Shown: positions 8,081 to 15,982 of the stretch, one piece after another
Position numbering within the stretch: the stretch's first letter is position 1
Layout: each line of letters begins with the position of its first letter
Origin: Rhodospirillales bacterium
GTDB lineage: Bacteria > Pseudomonadota > Alphaproteobacteria > Rhodospirillales > UBA2165
Length of the DNA: 40,867 bases
Reading direction: 5' to 3'
Assembly: GCA_028823885.1 (NCBI GenBank)
Contig: JAPPFK010000167.1
Span: forward strand, 1 to 40,867
Position numbers and translations under genes: made by a program
The notes under the pieces: generated by a model
Databases searched by the model: none
The model's input: the letters and a program-made list of their open reading frames with translations, nothing else
Told to the model about the DNA's origin: nothing

Positions 8081-8869
8081 ATGGCAACCAAGGCAACCAA
8101 GGCAACCAAGGCAACCAAGACAACCAAGGCGACCAAATCGACCAAATCGACGACCAAGACAAAGAAAGCGGCGAAGGCCCCCGCGAAGCCGGCCAGGAAG
8201 GCGAAGCCTGCGGCAAAGGCGTCGAAAACCGCGAAACCGGCAACCAAGGCGACGGCCAAGACCACGGCAAAGGCCGCGGCCAAGACCACGGCGAAGGCGG
8301 CTGCAAAACCAAAGGCGGCAGCGAAACCGGCGCCCGCGAAGACCGCCAAGCCAGCGCCCAAGAAGAAGGCGGCGGAGCCGAAGTTGGCGTTCAAGGCCGG
8401 CGACTACGTGGTTTACCCGACCCATGGGGTCGGGTTGGTTTCCGGAATCGAAAAGGAGACCATCGCCGGGCACGACCTCCGGCTAGTGGTGGTCACGTTC
8501 GACACTGATCGCATGACCCTTCGGGTGCCGACCGACAAAATGGAGGTATCGGGTCTCCGCAAGTTGAGCAGCCGCAAGGTGATGGACAATGCGGTGACGA
8601 CGCTCAAGGGGCGGGCGCGGATCAAACGCACCATGTGGAGCCGCCGGGCCCAGGAATACGAAGCCAAAATCAACTCCGGCGATCCCGTATCCATCGCCGA
8701 GGTGGTGCGCGACCTCCACCGCAATGTCGGCCAGCCCGATCAATCGTTCAGCGAGCGGCAGATTTACGAAGCGGCCTTGGAACGGCTCGCCGGCGAGTTC
8801 GCGGCCGTCGAGAGCATCGAGAAGGAAGAAGCGACCGAGAAGCTGGAGCAGGTCCTGAACGCTGCTTAA
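8081..8869 (+). CDS. carD: CarD/CdnL family transcription regulator with histone-H1-like N-terminal tail
   Basis: A 262-residue fusion. Residues 1-105 are almost only Lys, Ala, Thr and Pro (ATK and KPAAK repeats), like the C-terminal tail of histone H1 or bacterial H1-like proteins, so it should bind DNA non-specifically. Residues from about 106 carry the CarD domain: FKAGDYVVYPTHGVGLVSGIE is the Tudor-like RNA-polymerase-interacting module (shared with TRCF), followed by the helical DNA-binding part with KLSSRKVMDNAVTTLKGR and WSRRAQEYEAKINSGD. CarD binds the RNAP beta subunit and stabilises open complexes, notably at rRNA promoters. The start at 8081 has AAGG upstream; the longer track start at 8003 is unlikely. 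A strong terminator follows. Confidence 0.93.
   Translation: MATKATKATKATKTTKATKSTKSTTKTKKAAKAPAKPARKAKPAAKASKTAKPATKATAKTTAKAAAKTTAKAAAKPKAAAKPAPAKTAKPAPKKKAAEPKLAFKAGDYVVYPTHGVGLVSGIEKETIAGHDLRLVVVTFDTDRMTLRVPTDKMEVSGLRKLSSRKVMDNAVTTLKGRARIKRTMWSRRAQEYEAKINSGDPVSIAEVVRDLHRNVGQPDQSFSERQIYEAALERLAGEFAAVESIEKEEATEKLEQVLNAA
8083..8145 (+). repeat. 9-bp tandem repeat encoding Ala-Thr-Lys units
   Basis: GGCAACCAA occurs four times in perfect tandem from 8083 to 8118, then in degenerate form (GACAACCAA, GGCGACCAA, ATCGACCAA). Each unit is three codons, so copy-number change would lengthen or shorten the basic tail of CarD without a frameshift. Confidence 0.85.
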
Positions 8870-8878
8870 AGCGAATTG

Positions 8879-8916
8879 GGCGGGGCGTTAGCGAATTTTT
8901 AACGCCCCGCCTTTTT
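8879..8916 (+). terminator. Rho-independent terminator after carD
   Basis: GGCGGGGCGTTA (8879-8890) and TAACGCCCCGCC (8900-8911) form a perfect 12-bp stem with a 9-base loop followed by TTTTTA. It is the clearest intrinsic terminator in the window. Confidence 0.92.
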
Positions 8917-8961
8917 ATTGGATGGAACGATCCCCATTGCCTGGCACGGACAGTTCCTCTC

Positions 8962-9762
8962 ATGGAAGTTGCGGAAAAATTTGCGGTTATTCGCGCATCA
9001 GGGCGCTACTGGACGGTTGGCGCCGTTCATAGCGAGGCCGACCGGCTGCAAGATCTCCATCGCCGGATGGAGCAGCGGCTGAAGGACAACGACAAACTCG
9101 TCTATCTCGGAAATTTTCTCGGCATCGGGGCCGCGGCCGTCGAAACGGTTGATGAAATGCTGCTTTTCCGCAGGCGCTTCCTCGCCCGGCCTCGGGCTCA
9201 CATCAAGGATTATGTAATCCTGCGGGGCGCGCAGGAGGAGATTTGGCAAAAGCTGCTCCAGATTCAGATGGCCCTCAATCCCGGCGAGGTGTTGAACTGG
9301 ATGATGGAGCACGGCGCCGGACCGACGATGCAGTCCTACGGCGCCGACCCCGAAGACGCGCTTGCCGCCGTTCGGGAAGGCGTAACGGCGCTCAATCGCT
9401 GGGCCGCGTCACTGCGCGACCGAATCCGCGGCCTCGACGGCCATGCCGCGCTCATCGCCAGTCTGCGCCGGGCGGCGTACGGCGACGACGGCGGCATGTT
9501 GTTTGTACATTCCGGCCTCGATCCGGCCCGGCCGATTACCAGTCAGGCCGATGATTTTTGGTGGAATAGCCAGGGTTTTGATGAAATTACCGCACCCTAC
9601 GGCACCTACCGCCGTATCGTACGCGGGCACGATCCTCGTGGCGGCGGCGTCCAAATCAACCCGTACACCGCGACGATTGACGGCGGTTGCGGTCACGGCG
9701 GAAATCTCGTTGCGGCGTGCTTCGACCCGCTGGGCGAGATGGTCGATCTGATCGAAGCCTAG
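8962..9762 (+). CDS. Calcineurin-like metallophosphatase-fold protein with eroded metal motifs
   Basis: A 266-residue protein that follows the order of PrpE/ApaH-type Ser/Thr-phosphatase family members, but the metal ligands are mostly replaced. GDxHG reads GAVHS (20-24), GDxxDRG reads GNFLGIG (50-56) and RGNHE reads RGAQE (88-92). The later FVHSGLDP and VRGHDP histidine motifs and the C-terminal [12 protein letters not shown] strand are kept. A dinuclear metal site is therefore unlikely to form normally, so the protein may be a pseudo-phosphatase that binds a ligand or partner. ATG 8962 is chosen from homology; the track ORF runs upstream through the carD end in another frame. The next gene starts one base after its stop. 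Confidence 0.75.
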   Translation: MEVAEKFAVIRASGRYWTVGAVHSEADRLQDLHRRMEQRLKDNDKLVYLGNFLGIGAAAVETVDEMLLFRRRFLARPRAHIKDYVILRGAQEEIWQKLLQIQMALNPGEVLNWMMEHGAGPTMQSYGADPEDALAAVREGVTALNRWAASLRDRIRGLDGHAALIASLRRAAYGDDGGMLFVHSGLDPARPITSQADDFWWNSQGFDEITAPYGTYRRIVRGHDPRGGGVQINPYTATIDGGCGHGGNLVAACFDPLGEMVDLIEA

Positions 9763-9763
9763 G

Positions 9764-10237
9764 TTGGCCGGCGGCCGGCCGCTGCGTATCGTTTCCGGCG
9801 GGCAGACGGGAGTTGATCGGGCCGCTCTGGACGTAGCGCTCCTGCTCGGCTTCGAGATCGGCGGCTGGTGTCCCCGCGGCCGGCGCGCCGAAGACGGGCC
9901 CATATCCGAAACCTATCCGTTGGCCGAAACCCCAAGCGCCGACTACAGCGAGCGCACGGTCGCCAATGTGCGCGATTCGGACGCCACCCTTATTCTGGGC
10001 CGCGGACAACTGTCCGGTGGTACGGCTCTTACCCGTGACATCGCCCGGACGCGCAAGAAGCCGTTGCTGGTGCTCGATCTTCGAACGGCAACGCCGGATG
10101 ATGCCGCCGCCTGGATCAAGCGGCAGGCAATTTCGGTCTTGAACGTGGCCGGGCCCAGGGAGAGCGCCGCCCCAGGCATCTACGGGGAGGCATCTAGCTA
10201 CCTGCGGCAGGTGCTCGGCTCGGTCGCTGCTCGATAA
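9764..10237 (+). CDS. SLOG-fold / YpsA-like putative molybdenum carrier family protein
   Basis: A 157-residue single-domain protein. The N-terminal [18 protein letters not shown] is the hallmark nucleotide-binding loop of the 'putative molybdenum carrier' family (cpYpsA-related, SLOG superfamily), and [13 protein letters not shown] and [18 protein letters not shown] are further family segments. SLOG domains are believed to bind nucleotides or nucleotide-derived ligands; the molybdenum name is historical and unproven for most members. The only available start is TTG 9764, one base after the stop of the metallophosphatase-like gene, so translation depends on coupling. Its last 44 bases overlap the convergent M48 peptidase gene. 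Confidence 0.8.
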   Translation: MAGGRPLRIVSGGQTGVDRAALDVALLLGFEIGGWCPRGRRAEDGPISETYPLAETPSADYSERTVANVRDSDATLILGRGQLSGGTALTRDIARTRKKPLLVLDLRTATPDDAAAWIKRQAISVLNVAGPRESAAPGIYGEASSYLRQVLGSVAAR

Positions 10238-11693
10238 CGGTCTTCACCAGTTGGCCGGCCCGAAGGGGTTGGCCGGGTTCCAGCCCGTTCAGAACCCGGA
10301 AACGCTCCTCCCGGAGGTCGGAATAGGCCATCAGATCGGCGAACTTCTCCACCGTATCGCCGACGCCGACCGCGCGAATACGGATGCGGAGCGGTTTCAC
10401 GGACCCCGCCTCCCGGCGGGTGATGGGTTTCATGCTGAATGTGGTTCGCCGTAACTCGGGATCGAGGCGATTGGTCCGGTCGGCCGGCGTGATGAACATG
10501 AACCGGTAGATCCGCTGGACGCTTTGCCGGATGGCGACCAGGCGAAGATCCGCCGCACCATAGGATCGACGGATTCGGGTGACGCCAGTCGCCCCTTGCA
10601 TGCCGTTGACGGTGATGCCTTCGACGCCGGAAAGCCGCAACCGCTTCCCCCACACCGCCGTCAAGTACCGGGTCATCGGACCGGTGTAATTGCGCTTAAT
10701 GTCAAATCGGATAACCGAGTTGGCGTTGTCCCGCGCGATCACCGCCCTTCGGCCGTTGAACAGGGTAAATCCGGGCGGCACCCGGAACTTGAAGAGAAGC
10801 TCGGGGTGGATGAATTCCTGTCCGCGGACGAATCCTTCCTTGGGATCGTCGCCGAACAACATCCCGTCGAGCGATGCCAGATAGTCGACCCGGCCGCGCT
10901 TCGTTCCGGCCGGGACATTGCCTCTCGCCGCCGCGATGGCCGCCCGCACACGCTCGAGCGGCCTCGGGTGGGTGGCGAGCAAATCAAACTGGTCCACCCG
11001 GTTCGGCGACTTGCCTCTTATTTTCGCTTCCAGCGCGGCATGGGCCCGCATTCGGGTAAGGAAGCTGGCCATGGCCTCGTCGGCATATCCGGTGCGGCTG
11101 AGATATCGCACGCCCAGCGAATCCGCCTCGAATTCCTGCTGCCGGGAAAATCCGCGCAACGTCAGATTGGCCAGCGTCCCGTAAACCTCGTTTGCCGCGC
11201 CGGACCCCAGACCGAGATCCAGCAGGACTGCGCCAATCCCGGCCGCAAACGTGCCGCCGTATCGCTCGGCCGAATGCCGGGCGGTGACGTGGCCGATCTC
11301 GTGGGCGATGACGCCTGCCAACTCCGCTTCGTCGCCGGCGAGCGCCATGAGGCCGCGGGTGACGTAGACATATCCGCCGGGGAGCGCGAATGCGTTGACC
11401 TGGTCCGAATTCAGGATGGTGAACGTAAAGCCGAGATCCGGCAATTCCGATGTTCTGGCCAGGTCCTGGCCGATCCGATTGACATAGGCAACGAGTTTCT
11501 CGTCTTCGTAGACGCCGCCGAATTGTTCGAGAATCTTGGGGTGCTCCTGCGCACCGATGTTCTTTTCATCGGCCAGGCTCATGCCGCCGGTGAAGATCCG
11601 CTTGCCCGTCGCCGGCGCGGTGGCGCACGCCGCCAGCCCGCCCATCAGCAGGATGAGGCCCAGAATCTTGGCTGTCTTTCGCCCGAGGATCAT
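10194..11693 (-). CDS. M48 family zinc metallopeptidase, lipoprotein, with C-terminal LysM-like region
   Basis: A BepA-like periplasmic protease of 499 residues. The N-terminus is a lipoprotein signal with lipobox LMGGLAAC (cysteine near residue 23), so it should be anchored in a membrane facing the periplasm. The zinc site [10 protein letters not shown] and the third-ligand helix [14 protein letters not shown] are intact, so it is likely active. A region after residue 260 has no familiar motif and ends in a LysM-like stretch ([14 protein letters not shown]...[18 protein letters not shown]), suggesting peptidoglycan contact. BepA-type proteins clear misassembled outer-membrane proteins. Its start overlaps the stop of the nuclease-like gene (ATGA), so the two are co-translated. 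Confidence 0.9.
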   Translation of the reverse strand: MILGRKTAKILGLILLMGGLAACATAPATGKRIFTGGMSLADEKNIGAQEHPKILEQFGGVYEDEKLVAYVNRIGQDLARTSELPDLGFTFTILNSDQVNAFALPGGYVYVTRGLMALAGDEAELAGVIAHEIGHVTARHSAERYGGTFAAGIGAVLLDLGLGSGAANEVYGTLANLTLRGFSRQQEFEADSLGVRYLSRTGYADEAMASFLTRMRAHAALEAKIRGKSPNRVDQFDLLATHPRPLERVRAAIAAARGNVPAGTKRGRVDYLASLDGMLFGDDPKEGFVRGQEFIHPELLFKFRVPPGFTLFNGRRAVIARDNANSVIRFDIKRNYTGPMTRYLTAVWGKRLRLSGVEGITVNGMQGATGVTRIRRSYGAADLRLVAIRQSVQRIYRFMFITPADRTNRLDPELRRTTFSMKPITRREAGSVKPLRIRIRAVGVGDTVEKFADLMAYSDLREERFRVLNGLEPGQPLRAGQLVKTVIEQRPSRAPAAGS

Positions 11694-12547
11694 TCGCCGA
11701 CGATCTCGATCTGCTCAGGGTGCGTCACCTCGATCATAGGGCCGTTGAAGGATTTCAGCCAGCCGCGGACACGGATGGTCTTGCCGGAAAGGGACGTGAC
11801 GTCGATCCCGCTCGATTTGAACAGCCGCATCCACTTCGGGGCGATGGAAATCGTGAAATCGGTCCGCCAATCCGGCGAGAAATTCAGATAGGCGCGGCTT
11901 CTGATGATCGCCGCCGCCACGATCCGGCCCTCGACGATCTGGAAGCTGCCCATATGGCGTCCGGCATCCTCGGCGCGGCGAACCTGATAGAAGCGATGGC
12001 GCCAGATTCCGCGCCTGGTCGCCCTCGCTTCGCGCTCGAGCGCCAGCATGGCCGGGACGGCGGCCCGGTTGTCCGGAAGGGTATGGACCCGGGCCAGTCC
12101 CCGCCGCAGCAATTCGCCCTGGATCCAGAAATCGTTCGGTGTATAGAGATGGGCCAGCAGCCGGCCGTGCCGGTCCAACCGCTCGCCGCCGAACGCAAGC
12201 ATCAATTCCCGGCCGAGCGCCAGTTCCTCGAGCGCGGCCCTTGCGCGATCGGCCAATGGCCATTTGCGGACATGGGGCCGCCCCGGCGGAGGTTTGGGCG
12301 CTCGAATGCCGGCCAGGCGAATTTCCCGGGATCGCCCGGCCGGCTTGGCGAGCACGACCGTATCTCCGTCAACGACGGATTCGATCCGGACCACCGCTCC
12401 CGGCGCAAGATCGGGCTCGATGGCGTGCGCGGCCTCGCCCGCGGCGCCCGCCGCCAAGACCCCGGCGAGTACCCCCGGCAGCATCCCCGGCGGAAGCCGC
12501 CGAACCGCTTTAGGTCGGGAGATTAATGAGTATGATGCAACGGCCAT
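11690..12547 (-). CDS. Staphylococcal nuclease-fold (thermonuclease family) secreted protein
   Basis: A 285-residue protein with a hydrophobic export segment (PGMLPGVLAGVLAAGAAGEAAHA) and an SNase domain: VVRIESVVDGDTVVL, IRLAGIRAPKPPPGR, DRHGRLLAHLY and ALEREARATRRGIWRH. Compared with staphylococcal nuclease, the DGD and both arginines are present, but the catalytic DTPE motif reads RAPK, so the general-base Glu and one calcium-ligand Asp are replaced. I recall a similar APK(P/L)P form in other alphaproteobacterial members, so this may be a subfamily trait. The C-terminal 100 residues form a second small domain (GRIVAAAIIRSRAYLNF...). ATG 12547 is chosen; the track start 12616 would run into the divergent gene. 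Confidence 0.82.
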   Translation of the reverse strand: MAVASYSLISRPKAVRRLPPGMLPGVLAGVLAAGAAGEAAHAIEPDLAPGAVVRIESVVDGDTVVLAKPAGRSREIRLAGIRAPKPPPGRPHVRKWPLADRARAALEELALGRELMLAFGGERLDRHGRLLAHLYTPNDFWIQGELLRRGLARVHTLPDNRAAVPAMLALEREARATRRGIWRHRFYQVRRAEDAGRHMGSFQIVEGRIVAAAIIRSRAYLNFSPDWRTDFTISIAPKWMRLFKSSGIDVTSLSGKTIRVRGWLKSFNGPMIEVTHPEQIEIVGE

Positions 12548-12600
12548 CGTTTTATGCGTTGGCTCCGAACCACCCTCCCTATCCTCAACTGGCGGAAACC

Positions 12601-13566
12601 ATGGACGTCGCCTCAACCCAGTATCAGATGTTTCCGGAAATCGAGCCCTTCAGCTCCGGCATGCTCGATCTCGACGGACATCATAAGATGTACTGGGAGG
12701 TATCAGGCAACCCCGAGGGACGGCCGATCCTGTTTTTGCACGGCGGGCCGGGCGCCGGCGCGTCGGCCTCGCACCGCCGGTTTTTCGACCCCGAGCACTA
12801 TCGGATCATCGTTTACGATCAGCGCGGTGCCGGGCGCTCCAAACCGTTTGCCGATGTTACCGACAACACGACACAGCACCTGATCGCCGACGTGGAGCGG
12901 CTGCGCGAGCATCTGGGGATCGACGGCTGGCTGTTGTTCGGAGGCTCCTGGGGCAGTTCCCTGGCGCTCGCCTATGCCATTGCCCACCCGCACCGGGCCC
13001 AAGGCATGATCCTCCGGGGCCTGTTCCTGTGTACCGCTGCTGAAGTGGATTGGTTCCTCGGCGGTATCGCGCGGGTGTTTCCAGAGCCATGGCGGGAGTT
13101 CCTGGAGTTTCTGCCGGACGACGAGCGCCGGAATCCGCTCGGCAGCTATCATGCGCGCCTGATGAGCGAGGACCCGACCGTCCATGGCCCGGCGGCCCGG
13201 ACGTGGGCGCGGTTCGAGGGCGCGTGCTCGACATTGCTGCCGAATCATCGCGGCGTTTCCGGGTTGGAGTCCGGCCGCGCGGCGCTGGCCCTGGCGCGCA
13301 TCGAGGCGCATTATTTCGTCAACGGCCTGTTCCTTCCCGATACGTATTTCTACGATCATCTCGACACGATCCGGCATCTTCCGGCCGTCATCGTGCAGGG
13401 CCGCTACGACATGGTCTGCCCGATGATCACCGCGGACGCCTTCACCGCCGCCTGGCCGGAGGCGGATTACATGATTGTTCCGGATGCCGGCCATTCGGCC
13501 ATGGAGCCGTCCATCCGCTCGGCGCTCGTCGGCTGTACCGAGCGGTTCAAGACCCGGGGGATCTAG
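12601..13566 (+). CDS. pip: Proline iminopeptidase (alpha/beta hydrolase, S33)
   Basis: A 321-residue cytoplasmic aminopeptidase that removes N-terminal proline from peptides. Family signatures in order: YPEIEP-like FPEIEPFSSGML at the N-terminus, the oxyanion motif HGGPGAGAS, DQRGAGRS, the nucleophile elbow GGSWGSSLAL, the acid-residue segment QGRYDMVCP and the histidine in GHSAMEP. The start is ATG 12601 (MDVASTQYQMFPEIEP), preceded by GGCGGA, rather than 12526 in the track, which would overlap the divergent nuclease gene. Length matches the family. A tRNA gene follows after 60 bases. Confidence 0.93.
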   Translation: MDVASTQYQMFPEIEPFSSGMLDLDGHHKMYWEVSGNPEGRPILFLHGGPGAGASASHRRFFDPEHYRIIVYDQRGAGRSKPFADVTDNTTQHLIADVERLREHLGIDGWLLFGGSWGSSLALAYAIAHPHRAQGMILRGLFLCTAAEVDWFLGGIARVFPEPWREFLEFLPDDERRNPLGSYHARLMSEDPTVHGPAARTWARFEGACSTLLPNHRGVSGLESGRAALALARIEAHYFVNGLFLPDTYFYDHLDTIRHLPAVIVQGRYDMVCPMITADAFTAAWPEADYMIVPDAGHSAMEPSIRSALVGCTERFKTRGI

Positions 13567-13610
13567 CCCGCATTTCTCACCAGGGTCATGGTCTGCCCGG
13601 CGCTCTATGC

Positions 13611-13616
13611 TATAAC
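13611..13616 (+). promoter_or_regulatory. Probable -10 element of the tRNA-Arg gene
   Basis: TATAAC lies 11 bases before the mature tRNA 5' end, in the sequence CTATGCTATAACCCGG. No convincing -35 is present 17 bases upstream, so this is only a partial call. Confidence 0.35.
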
Positions 13617-13626
13617 CCGGGCTACC

Positions 13627-13703
13627 GGCCCCGTAGCTCAGCTGGATAGAGCACCAGATTCCTAATCTGGGGGTCACAGGTTCGAATCCTGTCGGGGTCG
13701 CCA
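13627..13703 (+). tRNA. tRNA-Arg (anticodon CCU)
   Basis: A 77-nt cloverleaf. Acceptor GGCCCCG pairs with CGGGGTC, D-arm contains AGCTCAGCTGGATAGAGC, anticodon arm is CCAGA-TTCCTAA-TCTGG with CCT at 34-36 (reads AGG), variable loop GGGTC, T-arm ACAGG-TTCGAAT-CCTGT, discriminator G and an encoded CCA at 13701-13703. Confidence 0.97.
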
Positions 13704-13729
13704 GCATTGCGTGGGCCAGGGGGAAGACG

Positions 13730-14122
13730 ATGCCGGTAAGAATCGAGGGCGGATGCGCCTGCGGCGCCGTACGCTACCGGTCGCCCGAAGCGCCCAAATT
13801 CTCCTTCCATTGCCATTGCCGTCAATGCCAGCAAGCCACCGGCACCGGCCATTCGAGCCTGCTGATGGTGCCGGCCGCTACGCTGGAGATCGAGGGAGAG
13901 CTCAAGTTCTTCGAGACGACCGCCGACAGCGGCAACGCGGTGAGCCACGGTTTCTGTCCCGATTGCGGCTCCCCCCTGATCAGTTTCAGCGCCGGCTATC
14001 CGGACAATCGCTACGTCATGGCCGGCAGCCTGGATGATCCAAGCGGCTTCGAACCGCGGAAAGCGATATTCGTGGAGTCGGCTCACGCCTGGGACCATAT
14101 GGACCCCAAACTGACCGGCTAG
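13730..14122 (+). CDS. GFA family (glutathione-dependent formaldehyde-activating-like) protein
   Basis: A 130-residue zinc-binding protein of the GFA/CENP-V fold. Zinc motifs are visible: GGCACGAVRY near the N-terminus, HCHCRQCQQATG around residues 27-38 and HGFCPDCGSPL around residue 75. The name-giving activity, spontaneous-reaction assistance for formaldehyde and glutathione, is disputed for most members, so a specific substrate cannot be given. The start lies 26 bases downstream of the tRNA 3' end. It converges on the PEP mutase-like gene over an intergenic tandem repeat. Confidence 0.88.
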   Translation: MPVRIEGGCACGAVRYRSPEAPKFSFHCHCRQCQQATGTGHSSLLMVPAATLEIEGELKFFETTADSGNAVSHGFCPDCGSPLISFSAGYPDNRYVMAGSLDDPSGFEPRKAIFVESAHAWDHMDPKLTG

Positions 14123-14150
14123 TCCCCCCTGCGGCGGCCGAGTGGCCTCC

Positions 14151-14193
14151 TAATGGCCCCCTAATGGCCCCCTAATGGCCCCCTAATGGCCCC
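14151..14193. repeat. 11-bp tandem repeat between convergent genes
   Basis: TAATGGCCCCC is repeated in tandem, three full copies plus a last 10-base copy, with a degenerate relative (GTGGCCTCC) before it. The last copy covers the stop codon and final residues of the minus-strand gene ending at 14183. Confidence 0.9.
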
Positions 14194-15136
14194 AAGTATT
14201 GTCGTAGTCCCGCTTGGCCTCCTCGGTCAGGAATTCATCCTCGATTTCCTGAACGCGGTCGCCGCCGGTGAGTGATTTTTGATCGGCCCGGCCCCATTTG
14301 GATTGCCGTGCGCGCTCGTGGAATTCGTCCAGCGCGACCGGGCCCCGTTCGAACATGTCGTTCATCACCTCCCAGGCGGCCTGCATGCCGACGGTTGCGA
14401 AATAGACCGGGTAAAGGGCGATCCGGACACCCAGCTGGTCGTACTCTTCGAGGCTTGGCGCGGGCTCCTCGCGGCCGCCCCAGATCACCTGAACCGGGGC
14501 CGGTATCTCACGGCAGGCGCGCTCCAGATCCTTGCGCGTCTCCACGGAATTCAGCCAGACGTAGTCGGCGCGGCCTTCTTCCACATAGGCGATGCAGCGC
14601 TCCAGCGCCTGCTCGAAATCCCCGCCTTCGGCGCCCAGGCTGTCGTTTCGGGCGCAGATCAGGAAATCCGGCGCTGCCTCGTCGCGGGCCGCCGCCGCGG
14701 CCTTCATCTTGCCGACGTGCTCGTCCATGGAAATCACCCTCCGCCCCGCGAGGGTCGCCGATTTCTTGGGAGCTTCCTGGTCCTCGATATTCATCGCCGC
14801 CAGTCCGGCCGCGGCGATCTCCCGTACGGCAAAGTGGACGTTGACCGCATTGCCGAATCCCGTGTCCGCGTCGAGCTGGAGCGGAATGGATGTTCTCGAG
14901 GCGCAATGCCGTCCGTGGTCCACCATATCCCGAAGCCCCAGAATTCCATTGTCCGGCACGCCCAACAGGAACGCCGCCATCTGCGATCCGGCGAGGAAGA
15001 AGGCCTCGTAACCGATTTCCTCGGCCATTCTGGCGTAAAGGGGACTGAAGCCGCCCGGCATGACCGTTACGCGGTCGCGATCCAGGATTTCTCTCAGCGA
15101 TTGACGTTTCTGGTGGGTGTCCGGCTTCTCGCTCAC
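14183..15136 (-). CDS. Isocitrate lyase/PEP mutase superfamily enzyme
   Basis: A 317-residue TIM-barrel enzyme of the ICL/PEPM family. VMPGGFSPLYARMAEEIGYEAFFLAGS at the N-terminus and the Mg-binding LQLDADTGFGNAVNV are characteristic, as is AAMNIEDQEAPKK. Lyases of the family (isocitrate, methylisocitrate) carry a K(K/R)CGH loop with a catalytic cysteine; here the sequence is APKKSATLAG, so the Cys is absent. This fits non-lyase members such as oxaloacetate decarboxylase-like or carboxyvinyl-carboxyphosphonate mutase-like proteins, and the substrate is unknown. The ATG at 15136 sits 88 bases from the divergent GST start. Its stop codon lies inside the 11-bp repeat. Confidence 0.85.
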   Translation of the reverse strand: MSEKPDTHQKRQSLREILDRDRVTVMPGGFSPLYARMAEEIGYEAFFLAGSQMAAFLLGVPDNGILGLRDMVDHGRHCASRTSIPLQLDADTGFGNAVNVHFAVREIAAAGLAAMNIEDQEAPKKSATLAGRRVISMDEHVGKMKAAAAARDEAAPDFLICARNDSLGAEGGDFEQALERCIAYVEEGRADYVWLNSVETRKDLERACREIPAPVQVIWGGREEPAPSLEEYDQLGVRIALYPVYFATVGMQAAWEVMNDMFERGPVALDEFHERARQSKWGRADQKSLTGGDRVQEIEDEFLTEEAKRDYDNTWGH

Positions 15137-15224
15137 CGTATGTCTCCGATAATTCGTTTTCGCCCGTCCTCGCGCCAGTCTATGGTTTGGACCAGGATCG
15201 GCAATCCAAAGAAGGGGGGGATCG

Positions 15225-15959
15225 ATGCTGAAGCTCTATCACTTTTGGAGCTCGACCTGCTCCAAAAAGGTTCGCATAGCGCTGGCCGAAAAGGGCCTGG
15301 ACTGGGAAAGCCGTCACATCGACCTCGGTCCGAAGCAGGAAAATACCGAGCCGTGGTACGTGAAGCTGAACCCCAACGGGGTCGTTCCGACCCTCGATCA
15401 TGACGGCCGGATCATCATCGAATCCAACGTGATCATCGAGTACCTGGACGACGTCTTTCCCGACATCCATTTGCGGCCCGGGGACGCCTACGGGCGGGCG
15501 CAAATGCGCATCTGGCTGGACCGGACCGAACATGTGGTCCACAGGAACGTCAATATGATCTCGTTCAACAGGCGGTTCCTGCCGCGCCTTGCGGAGAAAT
15601 CGGATGCGGAAAAGGAGGCGGTGATCAACCGGATGCCGAACCTGGAAAAGCGCCGGGAAATGTTGCGGCGGCTGAGGGCGGGCGTGTCGGTGGACGACGA
15701 GGCGCAAGCCGAGGCCGCGCTTGCCGGGGTGATGGATATGATGGAGGTGCAACTCGGGCAGACGCCATGGCTGGCCGGAGAAGAGTTTTCCCTCGCCGAT
15801 ATCTGCATTACCCCGTTCATCGAACGGTTCGGGGCCAACGGGCTGACCGCGCTGATCGATTGGCGGTCGCGGCCGGCGGTCGGAGACTGGTGGCGGCGCA
15901 TCCAATCCCGGCCGTCCTATGACGAAGGGATGAATTTCCCAAACCCGGCGGCGGCCTGA
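15225..15959 (+). CDS. Glutathione S-transferase family protein
   Basis: A 244-residue two-domain GST. The thioredoxin-fold half shows LYHFWSSTCSKKVRIALAEKGL, with a serine-rich catalytic loop, NPNGVVPTLDHDG (cis-proline loop) and the glutathione-gripping ESNVIIEYLDD. The helical half contains the conserved WLAGEEFSLADICITPF motif. It probably conjugates or reduces small electrophiles with glutathione in the cytoplasm; substrate unknown. The start has an unusually strong AAGAAGGGGGG ribosome-binding site. It is convergent with the response regulator, 23 bases apart. Confidence 0.92.
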   Translation: MLKLYHFWSSTCSKKVRIALAEKGLDWESRHIDLGPKQENTEPWYVKLNPNGVVPTLDHDGRIIIESNVIIEYLDDVFPDIHLRPGDAYGRAQMRIWLDRTEHVVHRNVNMISFNRRFLPRLAEKSDAEKEAVINRMPNLEKRREMLRRLRAGVSVDDEAQAEAALAGVMDMMEVQLGQTPWLAGEEFSLADICITPFIERFGANGLTALIDWRSRPAVGDWWRRIQSRPSYDEGMNFPNPAAA

Positions 15960-15982
15960 GCCAGAGACCGAGCCAGGCCCCG

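Noticed and set aside
8083-8145. Repeat array as a possible CRISPR or iteron set
   Set aside because: The unit is nine bases with no spacers, lies in frame inside carD and codes for Ala-Thr-Lys.
13627-13703. tRNA-Arg gene as a possible integration site of a mobile element
   Set aside because: tRNA 3' ends are common attachment sites, but no integrase, direct repeat of the tRNA end or change in composition follows. The downstream GFA gene looks ordinary.
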